From: Caulobacter ginsengisoli
Lineage (GTDB): Bacteria > Pseudomonadota > Alphaproteobacteria > Caulobacterales > Caulobacteraceae
Reading direction: 5' to 3'
Assembly (NCBI RefSeq): GCF_030814835.1
Contig: NZ_JAUSVS010000007.1
Location: forward strand, 124,001-188,000
DNA length: 64,000 nt
The position numbers and the translations under genes were made by a program. Positions 47,277 through 58,010 of the stretch are shown here, one piece after another. The notes beneath the pieces were generated by a model. The model had not been told where the DNA came from, searched no databases, and saw only the letters and a program-made list of their open reading frames with translations. Positions within the stretch are counted from its first letter, which is position 1. Each line of letters opens with the position of its first letter.

Positions 47277-49508
47277 CTAGCTCGGCGGGCCGCCGGCGCC
47301 GCCGCCGTTGCCGGCGTTGTAGTCGAAGCCCTCGCGCTGCGGCTTGCCGGCCCCGAACCGGTAGCGCAGGCCGATGAAGACGCCCCGGCTCGAGCGGCGG
47401 CGGGTGAAGGTCCCCTTCACGTCCGGCGCGTCATAGACCACCTCGTTCTTCAAGGTCTCCAAGATGTCGGTGGCGGTGACGGTAAGGGACAGCCGGTCGT
47501 TCAGCTTGCGCCGGTAGCCCAGGTTCACCCCGTAGGTGGGTTTGACATAGCCCTGCGGGGTGAGCGCCTTGGCGTTGAGGACGGTGTTGAACTGCAGCAG
47601 GTCCACGGGCGTGACCTGCCAGTCCAGGCTGGCCCGCCCGCCGAACGCATAGGTCGACCGGTCGCCGCTGTAGCCCAGCGAGGTGGCGTCGATCTGGTTG
47701 TACAGCGCCGTGCCGGTGGCGTTCAGGCTGAGGGTCTTGGAAAGGGCGCGGTTGACGACGAACTCGATCCCGCCCGAGCGGCTGGTGGCCAGGTTGGCCT
47801 TGGTGGTCAGGGTCTGCCCGCCGCCCAGGTCCGTGACCACGTCGGTGACGCCGTTCTCGTTCTCGCGCCAGAAGGCGGTGAGCAGATAGTAGTTCCGCTG
47901 CTTGCGGTATTCGAACGAGGCTTCCCAGGACTGGGTCTCGCTGGGCTCGAGGTTGGGGTTGCCCTGCCGGTAGTTGAGGGCGTCCAGCTTCACCGGGAAG
48001 GGGTCCAGGTCCCAGGAGTTGGGGCGGGTGATGCGCAGGGAATAGCTGGCCTTCAGCCGGCTGGTGTCGCTGAGTTTGTAGTCGAGGTGCAGCGAGGGAT
48101 AGAGCTTGTCGTAGCCATGGCTGTTGGTGAAGCCGGTGGTCGGCAGGTCGATATCGTTCGTCGCCGTCTCGTAGCGCAGGCCGCCCAGCACCGTCAGGTC
48201 CCCGAACGGCTTCTCATAGGTCAGATAGGCCGACAGCACCGTCTCGTCGAAGGTCAGCTGGTGGCTCTGGGTGGGGTCGAACACCTTGGTGTTGAGGGTC
48301 AGCCCCTTGGCGGCCAGGCTGCCGAACCGGTCCTTGGTGCGGTCCAGGTCGAACCCCGCCTTCAGCCGGGCCGAACCCGGCATGGGCCGGCTGTAGTCGC
48401 CCTTCAGGTCCAGCTCCTTGGACCAGATACGCACGTCCAGGTCCTCGAACACCGTCGGCGTCGCCGGCAGGCTGGTCGTCGTCTCGAAGTCGGCGAACTG
48501 GTGGTTGCGCCAGGTGCTGCCGTCCAGTTCCAGGCTCAGGCTGTGATCGTCCCCGGCGAAGGTTCGCCGCCAGCCCAGCGAGGCGTTGGCGTAGGCGCCG
48601 CCGATGTCGATCTCGGCCCGGCGCTGGGTGCGGCCGACCGGCGTCCCCAGGGCGTTGAAGGTCTGGTAGTCGGTGAAGTTGCTGAAATCGTTCGGGAAGC
48701 TGCCGTAGCTGAACTCGGCGTTCAGGTGGTTCTTGGGATTCAGGTCGTAGTCGGCGCCCAGCCGCGAGTTCCAGCCCAGCCCGGCGTTCTGGCCACGGCC
48801 CAGCTGCAGGCGGCGGATGGTCCCGCCCGGCCCGGTGAAGAGGCGGTCGTCATGAGCCTGGAACCGGTTGGCGTAGCGGTTGAGGCCCGCATCGCCCGAC
48901 ACCGAGAGCTTGGCGTTGTTGTAGGCGAAATTGACCCCGGCGTTGTAGCGCTGCTGGTCGCCGACGCTGACCCGCATCGCCCCCGAGGCGCCGGCCCCGG
49001 CCTTGTCGCCCTTCTTGGTGATCAGGTTGATCACCCCGCCGGTGCCTTCCGGAGAATACTGGGCGCCGGGGTTGGTCATCACCTCGACCCGGTCGATCCG
49101 ATCGGCGGGCATCTGCTGCAGGACGTCGGCCCGGCTCTGGCTCTTCATGGCCCCGGAGGGCTTGCCGTCGATCAGGATAGTCACGCTGGGATCGCCCCGC
49201 AGGGTGACGTTGCCGTCGATGTCCACCTCGACCGAGGGAATGCGCTTGAGGGCGTCGGCGACCGAGCCGCTGGTCGCCTGCAGGTCGCCCGCGACACTGT
49301 AGCTGCGGCTGTCGATGCTGCTCTTCATCGGCGGATCGCCGGCCTTGACGGTGACGCCGGAGACGGTCGTGCCTTCGGTTTTTGGCGCCGGGGCGGCGGG
49401 CGCGGGCGCCGGGGTCGGAGCCTGCGGCGTCTGGGCGCTGGCGGCCGAGGCGGCCAGCAGGGCCGTCGCCAGGCCGATCCCAGCCGGCAGAGTGTTCACG
49501 AAACTCAA
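47277..49508 (-). CDS. TonB-dependent outer-membrane receptor, paralogue C
   Basis: A 743-residue receptor and the third tandem paralogue. TTG 49508 is the likely start, with GGGGGA 7 bases before it; a GTG at 49499 is possible. The signal peptide is again cut before Gln26. It has the TonB box TTVSGVTV, plug (DALKRIPSVEVDIDGNVTLRG; GKPSGAMKSQSRADVLQQMP), barrel, and a C-terminal FIGLRYRFGAGKPQREGFDY followed by a Gly/Pro tail. It differs more from A and B than they differ from each other and lacks their common upstream element. The ligand is unknown. Confidence 0.9.
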   Translation of the reverse strand: MSFVNTLPAGIGLATALLAASAASAQTPQAPTPAPAPAAPAPKTEGTTVSGVTVKAGDPPMKSSIDSRSYSVAGDLQATSGSVADALKRIPSVEVDIDGNVTLRGDPSVTILIDGKPSGAMKSQSRADVLQQMPADRIDRVEVMTNPGAQYSPEGTGGVINLITKKGDKAGAGASGAMRVSVGDQQRYNAGVNFAYNNAKLSVSGDAGLNRYANRFQAHDDRLFTGPGGTIRRLQLGRGQNAGLGWNSRLGADYDLNPKNHLNAEFSYGSFPNDFSNFTDYQTFNALGTPVGRTQRRAEIDIGGAYANASLGWRRTFAGDDHSLSLELDGSTWRNHQFADFETTTSLPATPTVFEDLDVRIWSKELDLKGDYSRPMPGSARLKAGFDLDRTKDRFGSLAAKGLTLNTKVFDPTQSHQLTFDETVLSAYLTYEKPFGDLTVLGGLRYETATNDIDLPTTGFTNSHGYDKLYPSLHLDYKLSDTSRLKASYSLRITRPNSWDLDPFPVKLDALNYRQGNPNLEPSETQSWEASFEYRKQRNYYLLTAFWRENENGVTDVVTDLGGGQTLTTKANLATSRSGGIEFVVNRALSKTLSLNATGTALYNQIDATSLGYSGDRSTYAFGGRASLDWQVTPVDLLQFNTVLNAKALTPQGYVKPTYGVNLGYRRKLNDRLSLTVTATDILETLKNEVVYDAPDVKGTFTRRRSSRGVFIGLRYRFGAGKPQREGFDYNAGNGGGAGGPPS

Positions 49509-49532
49509 CTGAAAATCCCCCTTGTCGAACCG

Positions 49533-50096
49533 TCAGCCGCCGAGTGGCGTCTTCAGGCTCGAAGGCCGATAGATGAAGTCGAAATTGGGCTGCCAGGTCT
49601 TGCCGTCGTCGGTCGAGGCCTCGCCCAGCTGGCGCACCGCCCCGCCGGGCTGGCGGGTATAGGTCATGCGGATCAGGGCGCCCTTGCCGGGGCCCAGCAC
49701 GCCGGGCCAGAAGCCGGTCAGCACCATGGCCTCACCGACATAGCCGCCCTTGAAATCGACCCGCGCGCCGCTGGCGTCGACCCAGGTCTGCCGCCAGCCC
49801 TTCTCGTCGGCGACGAAGCTGGAGAGGCTGCCGCCATCGCCGCCGCCGGCCAGCGGCATCCAGTTCTCGCGGATGGCGCAGCCGCCATAGAGGGACTCGA
49901 TCAGCGAGTGGGCGACCAGCTTGGTTGGCTTGGCCATCGGATAGACGTCCCAGCGGCCGACCCAGAAGTCGAACTGATGGTGCTCGGCGGCCGCGCAGGG
50001 GGCGGGCGCCGGCCCCGGCGTCTGGGCCACGGCCGCGCTTACGCTCAGGGCCGCCACGGTCAGGGCGGCCACGGTCAGGGCGGGGGCAAGCTTCAT
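49533..50096 (-). CDS. Secreted DUF1579-like protein
   Basis: A 187-residue exported protein with a signal peptide of repeated ALTVAALTVAALSV units (cut near AVAQ). The mature domain starts HHQFDFWVGRWDVYP, similar to the HxxFDFWVGxWxV motif of DUF1579 beta-barrel proteins, with IRENWMPLAG and MTYTRQPGG following. It should be periplasmic. It lies between receptor C, downstream on the same strand, and the divergent thioesterase gene at 50179. No function is established for this family. Confidence 0.75.
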   Translation of the reverse strand: MKLAPALTVAALTVAALSVSAAVAQTPGPAPAPCAAAEHHQFDFWVGRWDVYPMAKPTKLVAHSLIESLYGGCAIRENWMPLAGGGDGGSLSSFVADEKGWRQTWVDASGARVDFKGGYVGEAMVLTGFWPGVLGPGKGALIRMTYTRQPGGAVRQLGEASTDDGKTWQPNFDFIYRPSSLKTPLGG

Positions 50097-50178
50097 CGAC
50101 GGTCCTCCCAGTTCGAGAGGCTTGGCGCCGGGCGCGGAATGGCGCCAGTTAAGCTTTTGTCAGAACCGGGAGAGGGCG

Positions 50179-50574
50179 ATGGAGCTGGACGTTTCGGTCA
50201 TGCCGTTCAGCCGGCTGATGGGGGTGGAAATCCTGAGCGCCGCCAAGGACCGCGTCGAGGGCCGCCTGCTGGTCCGCGACGACCTCTGCACCGCCGGCGC
50301 CATCCTGCACGGCGGGGCGGTGATGGCCTTCGCCGACGCCCTGGGCGCGGTCGGGGCGGCCCTGAACCTGCCCGAAGGCGCCCTGACCACCACCATCGAA
50401 AGCAAGACCAACTTCATCGGCGCCGCCAAGGCCGGGACCTACGTCACCGCCGTCTCGCTGCCGGCCCATATCGGCGGCAGGTCCAGCGTCTGGCAGACCC
50501 GCATCGAGGGCGAGGGCGGCAAGCTGGTGGCGCTGGTGACCCAGACCCAGATGGTGCTGCCGCCGAGGGGCTAG
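50179..50574 (+). CDS. PaaI-family hot-dog thioesterase
   Basis: A 131-residue single hot-dog protein starting at ATG 50179 (GGGAGAGGG upstream). FSRLMGVEILSAAKDRVEGRLLVRDDLCTAGAILHGGAVMAFADALGAVGAA contains the HGG-x4-FAD helix of the PaaI/YbgC group, and TTTIESKTNFIGAAKAG follows. It probably hydrolyses short or aromatic acyl-CoA esters. It shares CTAG as both stop codons with the convergent DUF5916 gene, with no terminator between. Confidence 0.87.
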   Translation: MELDVSVMPFSRLMGVEILSAAKDRVEGRLLVRDDLCTAGAILHGGAVMAFADALGAVGAALNLPEGALTTTIESKTNFIGAAKAGTYVTAVSLPAHIGGRSSVWQTRIEGEGGKLVALVTQTQMVLPPRG

Positions 50575-52784
50575 TCTCCACGCCCGGTTCTGATGGTCCG
50601 CGAGACCTTGAAATAGACCTCGGTCGACCGCCCCCGGTCCGCCGGATCGTCCGGCCGCTCGGCGCCGCTGCGGGCGCCCCAGAACAGCTGCAGGTCGGGC
50701 CGCGCCTCCCAGGCGAACTGCAGGCTGGCCAGGCTGGACGAGAACCGGTCCGCCGCCGGCCAGGTCCGCCGGCCGCGATAGGTCTGGTAGTCGGCCATGG
50801 CATAGAAGGCCGGCCCGAAATACCAGGTGGCCATCAGCTCGCCGGCCGTCTCGTCCAGCCGGGTCCCGCCGCCGGGCGCGTCGCCCAGCCGGTTCCTCGA
50901 CCACCAGGCCTCCAGCTCCAGGCGATCCAGCGGCCGGGTCCGCAGCCTCAGGCTCAGGGTCGAACCGTCGACCACCTCGCCAGTGGCGAAGTCGATCATG
51001 GTCCCGACCGTTCCGGTGGTCGCCACCTGGGGCACCCGCCCGGCCGGCACGGCCGAGATCGTCCACTGCAGGGTGCGGGTCCGCCGCTCATCGCCCTGGC
51101 GGGTTAGCACCCGGGTGTCGGGATGGACCGAGACGTCGACCGACAGGTTGCGGACGCCATAGCTGGTGAAACCCAGCGCCAGGTCCTGCTCGCCGCCGCC
51201 CCGATTGAGCGGCGCCAGCCGGTCATAGGTCACATAGGGGGTCACGTCGTTGACGATCCAGCCCCTGGGGTAGAGGGGCCGCCGCAGGTCGACCAGCCCC
51301 TCCTGGTAGCCGACCCGCGGCGCATAGCCCAGCCAGCTGCGGAAGCCTTCGGAATAGAGGTTGTATTTCACCGTCCACAGGGTCTCGGCCGTATGGTCCC
51401 AGCGCAGGGCCAGGGCCGTTCCCGCCAGGCTCTGGCCATGCCAGTCGGCGATCAGGTCGGGCCGGTTGGGATCGCGGGTCCAGGAGCCCAGGACCTGGCC
51501 GGCCGCCCGGTCGGTGGCGTCGCCCCAGCTGGCGTCGAAGCCCGCCACGCTGTTGGAGCTGCCGTCGTCGTTGCGCTTGGCGGCGAACAGCAGGCCGGCG
51601 TCGGCCGCGCCCCGCACCCACTTGCCGTGACCGAAGGCGACCGTGCTGTCGAAGTCGGGGAAGGCCAGCCGCGACTGCAGCAGTCCCGGCTCCAGGATGG
51701 CCGGCTTGCCGACGTCGCGGGCCAGGAAGGCGGTGGCGTTGAACCCGGCCGAGCGCTGGGTGAACCTCAGGCCCAGGTCCGGGGCGAGGACCGTGCGGGT
51801 ATAGAAGGCCGGGATCTGGGTGGAGACCAGGTCCAGCCCCTCGCGAAAGAACGGCCGCTTTTCCGGCAGGTTGGGCGCGAACCGCAGGTTGCCGGTCAGC
51901 TGCGGCGCGTCGGCCTCGACCTGGCTGAAGTCGGGCTTGATGGCCAGGTCGACGACCCCGCCCGGATAGGCCAGCCATTTGAGGTCCAGGCTGACCTGGC
52001 CGCGGCTGTGATCCCCCGACCCGGCCGCGCCCTCGTCGCGCCGCGCGGTCCCGGTCACCGAGGGGGTGACGATCAGGGTCTCGGTTTTCGGGGTCAGGTC
52101 CGGCAGTTCCAGCGGGCTGGCGTAGCAGTAGAAGCAACTGGCGTTCTTCGGAAACCGGGCGGTGGAGATGATGGCGTACTGCCCGCGCGGCACCCCCCGC
52201 GTGACGACCATCAGCCAGCCCTGCGGCCCGGTGCGGGTGATCCGCAGGGTGGAGAGCGGGATGCGCATCTCGGCCGTCCAGCCGCCGGCGTCGATGCTGG
52301 TGGCGGCGTCCCAGTCGTAGTCGGGATCCAGGGTCTCGCTCTGCTTGGCCTCGTCGTTGAGGCCGTCGGTCTTCACCCCCCGCGCATTGACCCGGAACAT
52401 GTAGCCGTTCCGCCCCGACCCCTGCGGGTCGAGATAGACCTGCACATAGTCATGGGTCCCCCCGACCTTGTCGCGCCGCACGAAGGGCTTGCGCAGCTTG
52501 TCGACCTCCCGCAGCGACAGCCGGAAGCCGACATAGAGATAGCGGTCGTCATAGAGGAAGCGGACCTCGGTCCGTTCGGTCGGCGGGGTCAGGTCACCGG
52601 GATAGTATTCGACGAACCGGTCGAGAACCGGCGCCGCCTGCCAGGTCGCCTCGTCCAGCCGGCCATCCAGGGTCACCTCGCCCTGGGCCCGGACGGCGCT
52701 GGCCGGCGGTCCCGGCTCGGCGGCCCGGGCGGGGTGGGCCAGAACAGCCAGGGCGAGCAGCGGCAGCAGGACAGGGCGTATCAC
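50571..52784 (-). CDS. DUF5916 outer-membrane-like protein with CBM9-like head
   Basis: A 737-residue exported protein. GTG 52784 with GGGAGAG upstream gives a signal peptide VIRPVLLPLLALAVLAHPARA. Residues about 35-200 look like a carbohydrate-binding module 9-type beta sandwich (GEVTLDGRLDEATWQAAPV; VRFLYDDRYLYVGFRL; VQVYLDPQGSGRNGYMFRVNARG). The rest is a long beta barrel (DUF5916), with LAYPGGVVDLAIKPDFSQVEADAPQ and FREGLDL, as in proteins of the outer membrane. The head suggests binding of a glycan or small ligand. It is divergent from a LytS/LytTR pair, a likely regulator. Confidence 0.82.
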   Translation of the reverse strand: MIRPVLLPLLALAVLAHPARAAEPGPPASAVRAQGEVTLDGRLDEATWQAAPVLDRFVEYYPGDLTPPTERTEVRFLYDDRYLYVGFRLSLREVDKLRKPFVRRDKVGGTHDYVQVYLDPQGSGRNGYMFRVNARGVKTDGLNDEAKQSETLDPDYDWDAATSIDAGGWTAEMRIPLSTLRITRTGPQGWLMVVTRGVPRGQYAIISTARFPKNASCFYCYASPLELPDLTPKTETLIVTPSVTGTARRDEGAAGSGDHSRGQVSLDLKWLAYPGGVVDLAIKPDFSQVEADAPQLTGNLRFAPNLPEKRPFFREGLDLVSTQIPAFYTRTVLAPDLGLRFTQRSAGFNATAFLARDVGKPAILEPGLLQSRLAFPDFDSTVAFGHGKWVRGAADAGLLFAAKRNDDGSSNSVAGFDASWGDATDRAAGQVLGSWTRDPNRPDLIADWHGQSLAGTALALRWDHTAETLWTVKYNLYSEGFRSWLGYAPRVGYQEGLVDLRRPLYPRGWIVNDVTPYVTYDRLAPLNRGGGEQDLALGFTSYGVRNLSVDVSVHPDTRVLTRQGDERRTRTLQWTISAVPAGRVPQVATTGTVGTMIDFATGEVVDGSTLSLRLRTRPLDRLELEAWWSRNRLGDAPGGGTRLDETAGELMATWYFGPAFYAMADYQTYRGRRTWPAADRFSSSLASLQFAWEARPDLQLFWGARSGAERPDDPADRGRSTEVYFKVSRTIRTGRGD

Positions 52785-52956
52785 GTCGGCTCTCCCGGGT
52801 TGGCCATGCAGGCTGGCCCGCCTCCCGGGATCGCGGCGCGGGCGCTGCGTCCGGCCGCCGCCGCCGCGCGACCGGCGGTCCCGCGCGCGACGAGCCGCCG
52901 AATCCGCGCGACGAAGCGGCTGGCGGTGATCCTGCGAATGCACGACCATCGCCGTC

Positions 52957-54003
<1,047 letters not shown>

Positions 54004-54013
54004 CTCTGCCCCC

Positions 54014-54775
54014 ATGACCCTTCGCTGCGTCATCGTCGACGACGAGCCGGTGGCCGTGCGCCGCCTGCAGTCCCTGCTGCGCGCCATCCCCGACCTGGAG
54101 GTGGTGGGAACCGCCGGGACCGCCCCGGCGGCCCTGGAGCTGATCGTCGGAACCGGTCCCGACCTGGTGCTGCTGGACATCGAGATGCCGGGCCTCTCGG
54201 GCCTGGACCTGGTCCGCGGGCTGGACGTCGAGCCGCCGCCGGTGGTGGTCTTCGTCACCGCCTTCGGCCGCTATGCGCTGGAAGCCTTCGACCTGGCCGG
54301 GGCCGACTATCTGCTCAAGCCGGTCGAGCCGCGCCGCCTGCGCGAGGCCGTGGCCCGGGCCCGGGCGGCGGTGCAGGGACGTCATGCGGTCGAGCAGGTC
54401 GGCGAACTGCGCGCGGTCGTCCAGGCGCTGCGCCAGTGGGACCAGGACCTGGCCCTGTGGGCGCCGGACGGCGACAGCCGCCGTCGGCTGCCGGTCTCCA
54501 GCCTGGTCTGGCTGCAGGCCGAGCGCGACTATGTCCGCCTGCACACCGCGGCGCGCAGCTATCTGATCCGCGACCGCCTGCGGGCCCTGGAGGCGCGGCT
54601 GCCGCCGGACAGCTTCCTGCGCGTCCACCGCTCGGCCATCGTCCGCATCGCCGCCATGTCCGGCCTGCGCCGGCTGGGCGACCGCACCTACGAACTGATC
54701 GCCGCCGACGGCCAGGCCATCCCGGTGGGCCGCAGCTACGCCGCCCGGGTGCTGCGGGTGGTGAGCGCGGTCTAG
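54014..54775 (+). CDS. LytTR-family response regulator
   Basis: A 253-residue regulator. The receiver domain has VIVDDEP at 6-12, [13 protein letters not shown] with Asp55, and [13 protein letters not shown] and DYLLKPVEP with Lys. A linker (about 120-150) leads to the LytTR DNA-binding domain (about 155-250) with [26 protein letters not shown] and [29 protein letters not shown]. It starts 10 bases after the kinase stop, so the two form an operon. LytTR sites are direct repeats about 21 bases apart; I did not find a clear pair in the divergent region. Confidence 0.92.
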   Translation: MTLRCVIVDDEPVAVRRLQSLLRAIPDLEVVGTAGTAPAALELIVGTGPDLVLLDIEMPGLSGLDLVRGLDVEPPPVVVFVTAFGRYALEAFDLAGADYLLKPVEPRRLREAVARARAAVQGRHAVEQVGELRAVVQALRQWDQDLALWAPDGDSRRRLPVSSLVWLQAERDYVRLHTAARSYLIRDRLRALEARLPPDSFLRVHRSAIVRIAAMSGLRRLGDRTYELIAADGQAIPVGRSYAARVLRVVSAV

Positions 54776-55830
54776 CCCAGCGCCTTCAGCACCGCGTCGG
54801 TCATCTGGGCCGTCTTCAGCGACCCGCCCAGGTCCGCCGTCCGCGCCCCGGCCGCCAGCGCCGCCTCCACCGCCTTGAACAGCCGATCCGCCGTCTCGCC
54901 CCGGCCCAGCGACCAGCGCAGGGCCATTTCGAAACTGAGGATGGCGGCCAGCGGGTTGGCCGCGCTCTTGCCGGCGATGTCGGGGGCCGAGCCGTGGATG
55001 GGTTCATACAAGCCCGGCCGGCCGGGATCGCCCAACGCCGCCGAGGGCAGCATACCCAAAGACCCGGTCAGCTGGGCGGCCTCGTCCGACAGGATGTCGC
55101 CGAACAGGTTGTCGGTGACCAGCACATCGAACTGGGTCGGGCGGCGGACCAGCTGCATGGCGGCGTTGTCGGCCAGCATGTGCTCCAGCTCCACGTCCGG
55201 ATATTCCTTGGCGTGCAGGGCGGTGACGACCTCGCGCCACAGCATGCCGCTTTCCATGACGTTGGACTTCTCGGCCGAGGTCACCTTGTTGCGCCGCCCC
55301 CGGGCCAGCTCGAAGGCCACCCGGCAGACCCGCTGGATTTCGGAGGTCGTGTAGGTCTGGGTGTCGAAGCCGCGCTTTTGGCCGTCGTCGAGTTTTTCCA
55401 CCCCGCGCGGCTCGCCGAAATAGACCCCGCCGGTCAGTTCGCGGACGATCATGATGTCCAGGCCCGCGATCACCTCCCGCTTGAGGGTCGAGGCGTCGGC
55501 CAGGGCGTCGAAACAGAGGGCCGGGCGCAGGTTGGCGAACACCTGCATCTCCTTGCGCAGCCGCAGCAACCCCGCTTCCGGGCGTTGCGCGCGCGGCGCA
55601 CTGGCCCATTGCGGCCCGCCGACCGCCCCCATCAGCACCGCGTCGGCCGCCTTGGCCCGGGCCACCGTCTCGTCGGTGATCGACACCCCGTGGGCGTCGA
55701 AGCAGCAGCCGCCCAGCAGGGCCTCTTCCAGGTTCAGGTCGGGGGTGAGCCTTTCGGCCACCCGGCGCACTTCCGCCGTCACTTCGGGACCGATGCCGTC
55801 GCCCGGCAGCAGCAGGAGGGTCTGGGTCAT
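54772..55830 (-). CDS. leuB: 3-isopropylmalate dehydrogenase
   Basis: A 352-residue NAD-dependent enzyme of leucine synthesis (third step, oxidative decarboxylation to 2-ketoisocaproate). [64 protein letters not shown] and [15 protein letters not shown] are family signatures. It is the last gene of the leu group on the minus strand. A Family A repeat (55862-55986) separates it from the monooxygenase gene upstream. Its stop shares CTAG with the convergent LytTR gene. Confidence 0.97.
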   Translation of the reverse strand: MTQTLLLLPGDGIGPEVTAEVRRVAERLTPDLNLEEALLGGCCFDAHGVSITDETVARAKAADAVLMGAVGGPQWASAPRAQRPEAGLLRLRKEMQVFANLRPALCFDALADASTLKREVIAGLDIMIVRELTGGVYFGEPRGVEKLDDGQKRGFDTQTYTTSEIQRVCRVAFELARGRRNKVTSAEKSNVMESGMLWREVVTALHAKEYPDVELEHMLADNAAMQLVRRPTQFDVLVTDNLFGDILSDEAAQLTGSLGMLPSAALGDPGRPGLYEPIHGSAPDIAGKSAANPLAAILSFEMALRWSLGRGETADRLFKAVEAALAAGARTADLGGSLKTAQMTDAVLKALG

Positions 55831-55861
55831 CGGGGTCTCGCTCTAGGGTCTGTACTTTAAT

Positions 55862-55986
55862 CCGCTCATCCCCGCGAAAGCGGGGACCCAGGCTTTTTAT
55901 TGTTTTGGGGCGGTTCTGAAAGGTCTGAGTGGCGGCAAGGCTGTAACGAAAAACACCTGGGTCCCCGCTTTCGCGGGGATGAGCGG
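55862..55986. repeat. Family A inverted repeat, copy 2
   Basis: Arms 55862-55892 and 55956-55986 are complementary over 31 bases, each a CCCCGC-GAAA-GCGGGG hairpin with ACCCAGG. The centre (GGCGGTTCTGAAAGGTCTGA) is similar to the reverse complement of the copy at 60444-60567. It is inserted between the monooxygenase gene (ending 55991) and leuB, so it splits the leu transcription unit. Confidence 0.85.
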
Positions 55987-55990
55987 GAAA

Positions 55991-56290
55991 CTAGAGAGGT
56001 TCGGGGTCGCCGGCTTCGTAGAGGGCGAGATTGCGTTCGCCAATCCCCAGCGACGGCCAGACCTGCCGCCAGGCCGCCATATGGGCCGTCTGGAAATGGG
56101 CTTTCAGGCAATCGCGGTCGCGCCAGGCCTCGGTCACCCAGATCAGGCCGGGGTCCAGCAGGTCCTCGCTGTAGGCGTATTCGATACAGCCATCCTCGGC
56201 CCGGCTGCCGGCCACCATGGCGGCCATCGCACTGCGGGCTTTTTCGATGTTCTCGACCGGCAGCCGGACGGTTCCCAGCACCAGGATCAT
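55991..56290 (-). CDS. Antibiotic biosynthesis monooxygenase (ABM/YgiN-like)
   Basis: A 99-residue ferredoxin-like protein: [68 protein letters not shown]. This is the ABM fold, with the conserved EDGCIEY, E-x-W and H-x-Q-x-x-H region. Such proteins can be quinol monooxygenases or simply dimeric binders. Its ATG overlaps the leuD stop by one base, so it is co-translated with the leucine genes, although no link to leucine synthesis is known. Confidence 0.88.
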   Translation of the reverse strand: MILVLGTVRLPVENIEKARSAMAAMVAGSRAEDGCIEYAYSEDLLDPGLIWVTEAWRDRDCLKAHFQTAHMAAWRQVWPSLGIGERNLALYEAGDPEPL

Positions 56291-56901
56291 CAGGCGCGCT
56301 CCAGCCAGGGCCGTTGCAGCGCCTGCTTCATTTCATAGACGTCGATATCCCTGGCCACCTCCAGGGTCTCGCCGATGGCGTCCAGGCCCTTGAGCAGCTT
56401 TTCCTTGCGGCCCGGATCGATGTCGAAATGGTATTTGGCGCCGGACGGGGCGGTCACCGTCTGGCTTTCCAGATCGACGGTGAACAGGTGGTTGCCCCCC
56501 TTGGCTTCGTCCATCAGCGCCTCGACCTGGTCGGGGGGCAGGATGACGGTCAAGAGGCCATTGTTCAGGCAGTTGCCGAAGAAGATGTCGGCGAAACCGG
56601 GCGCGATCACGCACTGGATGCCGAAGTCCTGCAGCGCCCAGGGCGCATGCTCGCGGCTGGAGCCGCAGCCGAAATTGTCGCCGGTGATCAGCACCTGGGC
56701 GCCCCTGTATTCCGGCCGGTTGAGCACGAAGTCCTCGCGCGGCCGTCCCTCGCCGTCGAAGCGCAGGTCGTAGAACAGCCCCTTGGCCAGCCCCTCGCGC
56801 TCCACCGTCTTGAGGAACTGCTTGGGGATGATCTGGTCGGTGTCGATATTGGCCAGCGCCAGGGGCGCGGCGCGGCCGTCGAGGCGGGTGAAGGCTTTCA
56901 T
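56290..56901 (-). CDS. leuD: 3-isopropylmalate dehydratase small subunit
   Basis: A 203-residue Leu[94 protein letters not shown] is the full signature. Together with LeuC it isomerises 2-isopropylmalate to 3-isopropylmalate. Its ATG overlaps the stop of the VOC gene by 4 bases and its stop overlaps the ABM start by one. LeuC is encoded 1.3 kb upstream, with three small genes in between, an unusual split of a usually adjacent pair. Confidence 0.97.
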   Translation of the reverse strand: MKAFTRLDGRAAPLALANIDTDQIIPKQFLKTVEREGLAKGLFYDLRFDGEGRPREDFVLNRPEYRGAQVLITGDNFGCGSSREHAPWALQDFGIQCVIAPGFADIFFGNCLNNGLLTVILPPDQVEALMDEAKGGNHLFTVDLESQTVTAPSGAKYHFDIDPGRKEKLLKGLDAIGETLEVARDIDVYEMKQALQRPWLERA

Positions 56902-57755
56902 GGGGTCTTCTCCAGGCCCAGCATCAGGGTCGGCAGGCCGTTCGGGGCGTCGCGGACGGTGAACACCCGGGTGCCGGGCTTGCGGCCGGTGCGGACCTCG
57001 GAGACGTCGAAGCCCTCGGCGGCCAGCCGGGCGCGGGCGGCGTCAGGATCGGGGACACGCCAGGAGAGGCCCCAGGGGCTGTCGGGACCGGCCGAGACCC
57101 CGGCCTTCAGGTCATGGGCCACCTCGACGACCAGGTCGCCCAGGCGGAAGAACATCAGCCGGCTGCCCCAGTCAGGGTTGGAGCGGTCCAGCCGCATGTC
57201 GAGGCCCAACCGCGCGCCGTAGAGGGCGGCGGCCCGTTCGGGATCGGGGGTGCGCACGACGACGTGGTCCAGGCCAGAGACCGCGGCGGCCGGGTCGGCG
57301 GCCAGCGGGGACGGGGCCCAGGGCGGCCCCGCCTTCGGGACATCGACCAGGAAGAGGTTGGTCCCGTGCGTGGCCTTGGGATGCAGGACCGAGGTCAGCC
57401 AGGTTCGGGTCGCGCCGTCTTCGGCCAGGCCGGTCATCGGGCCCGGCTCGCTGGAGCGCAGGCTGACCCGCTCCAGCCGGTGGCGCACCTTGGCCATGTC
57501 GGACACGGCCAGGGCCAGGCCCCAGATGCCCTCGCCATGGCTGTCGAGCCGGGCCCGCAGCACATCGCCCGAGGGCCCCTCGCCGGTGGGCGAGACGATG
57601 TCCAGGGCGGTATTGCCCAGCTGGATGTAGGCATGACGGGCGCCGGGGAAGCCGGCCCGCCAGTCGGCGCTATGGCCAGTCAGTTTCTCATAAGACGCGA
57701 CTGTGGCGTCCAGATCGCGGACAGCGATGGCGATGTGGTCCAGACCGTCGATCAT
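56898..57755 (-). CDS. VOC-family protein (glyoxalase/bleomycin-resistance fold, duplicated)
   Basis: A 285-residue protein with two copies of the vicinal-oxygen-chelate module: [25 protein letters not shown] at the N-terminus and [29 protein letters not shown] at about 160. Metal ligands would be the His of each DH motif plus Glu residues such as VVEVAHDL. This architecture resembles Glyoxalase_3 or lactoylglutathione lyase-like proteins; substrate unknown. It begins one base after the DUF2442 stop and overlaps leuD by 4 bases, so it is read with the leu operon. Confidence 0.87.
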   Translation of the reverse strand: MIDGLDHIAIAVRDLDATVASYEKLTGHSADWRAGFPGARHAYIQLGNTALDIVSPTGEGPSGDVLRARLDSHGEGIWGLALAVSDMAKVRHRLERVSLRSSEPGPMTGLAEDGATRTWLTSVLHPKATHGTNLFLVDVPKAGPPWAPSPLAADPAAAVSGLDHVVVRTPDPERAAALYGARLGLDMRLDRSNPDWGSRLMFFRLGDLVVEVAHDLKAGVSAGPDSPWGLSWRVPDPDAARARLAAEGFDVSEVRTGRKPGTRVFTVRDAPNGLPTLMLGLEKTP

Positions 57756-58010
57756 TCAGGCCGCGCCGCCGCCGCCGCGCAACAGACCTTCGACGCTGAG
57801 ATCCTCATCGATCTGCGGCCAATGGATGCCCAATCCGGCCGCCGAAACTTCCCAGTCAGCCCGCTGGGCCGCGTCGGCTCGCGCCAGCCTCGGAAACCAA
57901 GCGGTGGGCGCGGAAATGGTTCGGCCATCGCGCAGCACGACCTCAAGCCGCCGGTCGTCGACGGCCACGCTCTCTACGCGGGGATCAATTTTGACCGCTG
58001 AAATGCTCAC
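57756..58010 (-). CDS. DUF2442 protein
   Basis: An 84-residue protein starting at GTG 58010 with GGAGG 6 bases upstream. SISAVKIDPRVESVAVDDRRLEVVLRDGRTISAPTAWFPRLARADAAQRADWEVSAAGLGIHWPQIDEDLSVEGLL is the DUF2442 pattern, with the ISAPTAWFPRL core and IHWPQIDEDLSV end. It overlaps DUF4160 by 26 bases. The DUF4160-DUF2442 pair is often found together and has been proposed as a small toxin-antitoxin-like unit; neither role is proved. It ends with a Gly/Ala tail directly before the VOC gene. Confidence 0.88.
   Translation of the reverse strand: MSISAVKIDPRVESVAVDDRRLEVVLRDGRTISAPTAWFPRLARADAAQRADWEVSAAGLGIHWPQIDEDLSVEGLLRGGGGAA

Noticed and set aside
47109..51107. A plus-strand open frame of over 1,300 codons
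   Set aside because: It lies antisense to two receptor genes, the DUF1579-like gene and part of DUF5916. Its sequence is Arg/Gly/His-rich without domain signals, as expected from high-GC third positions; the minus-strand genes have full family signatures.
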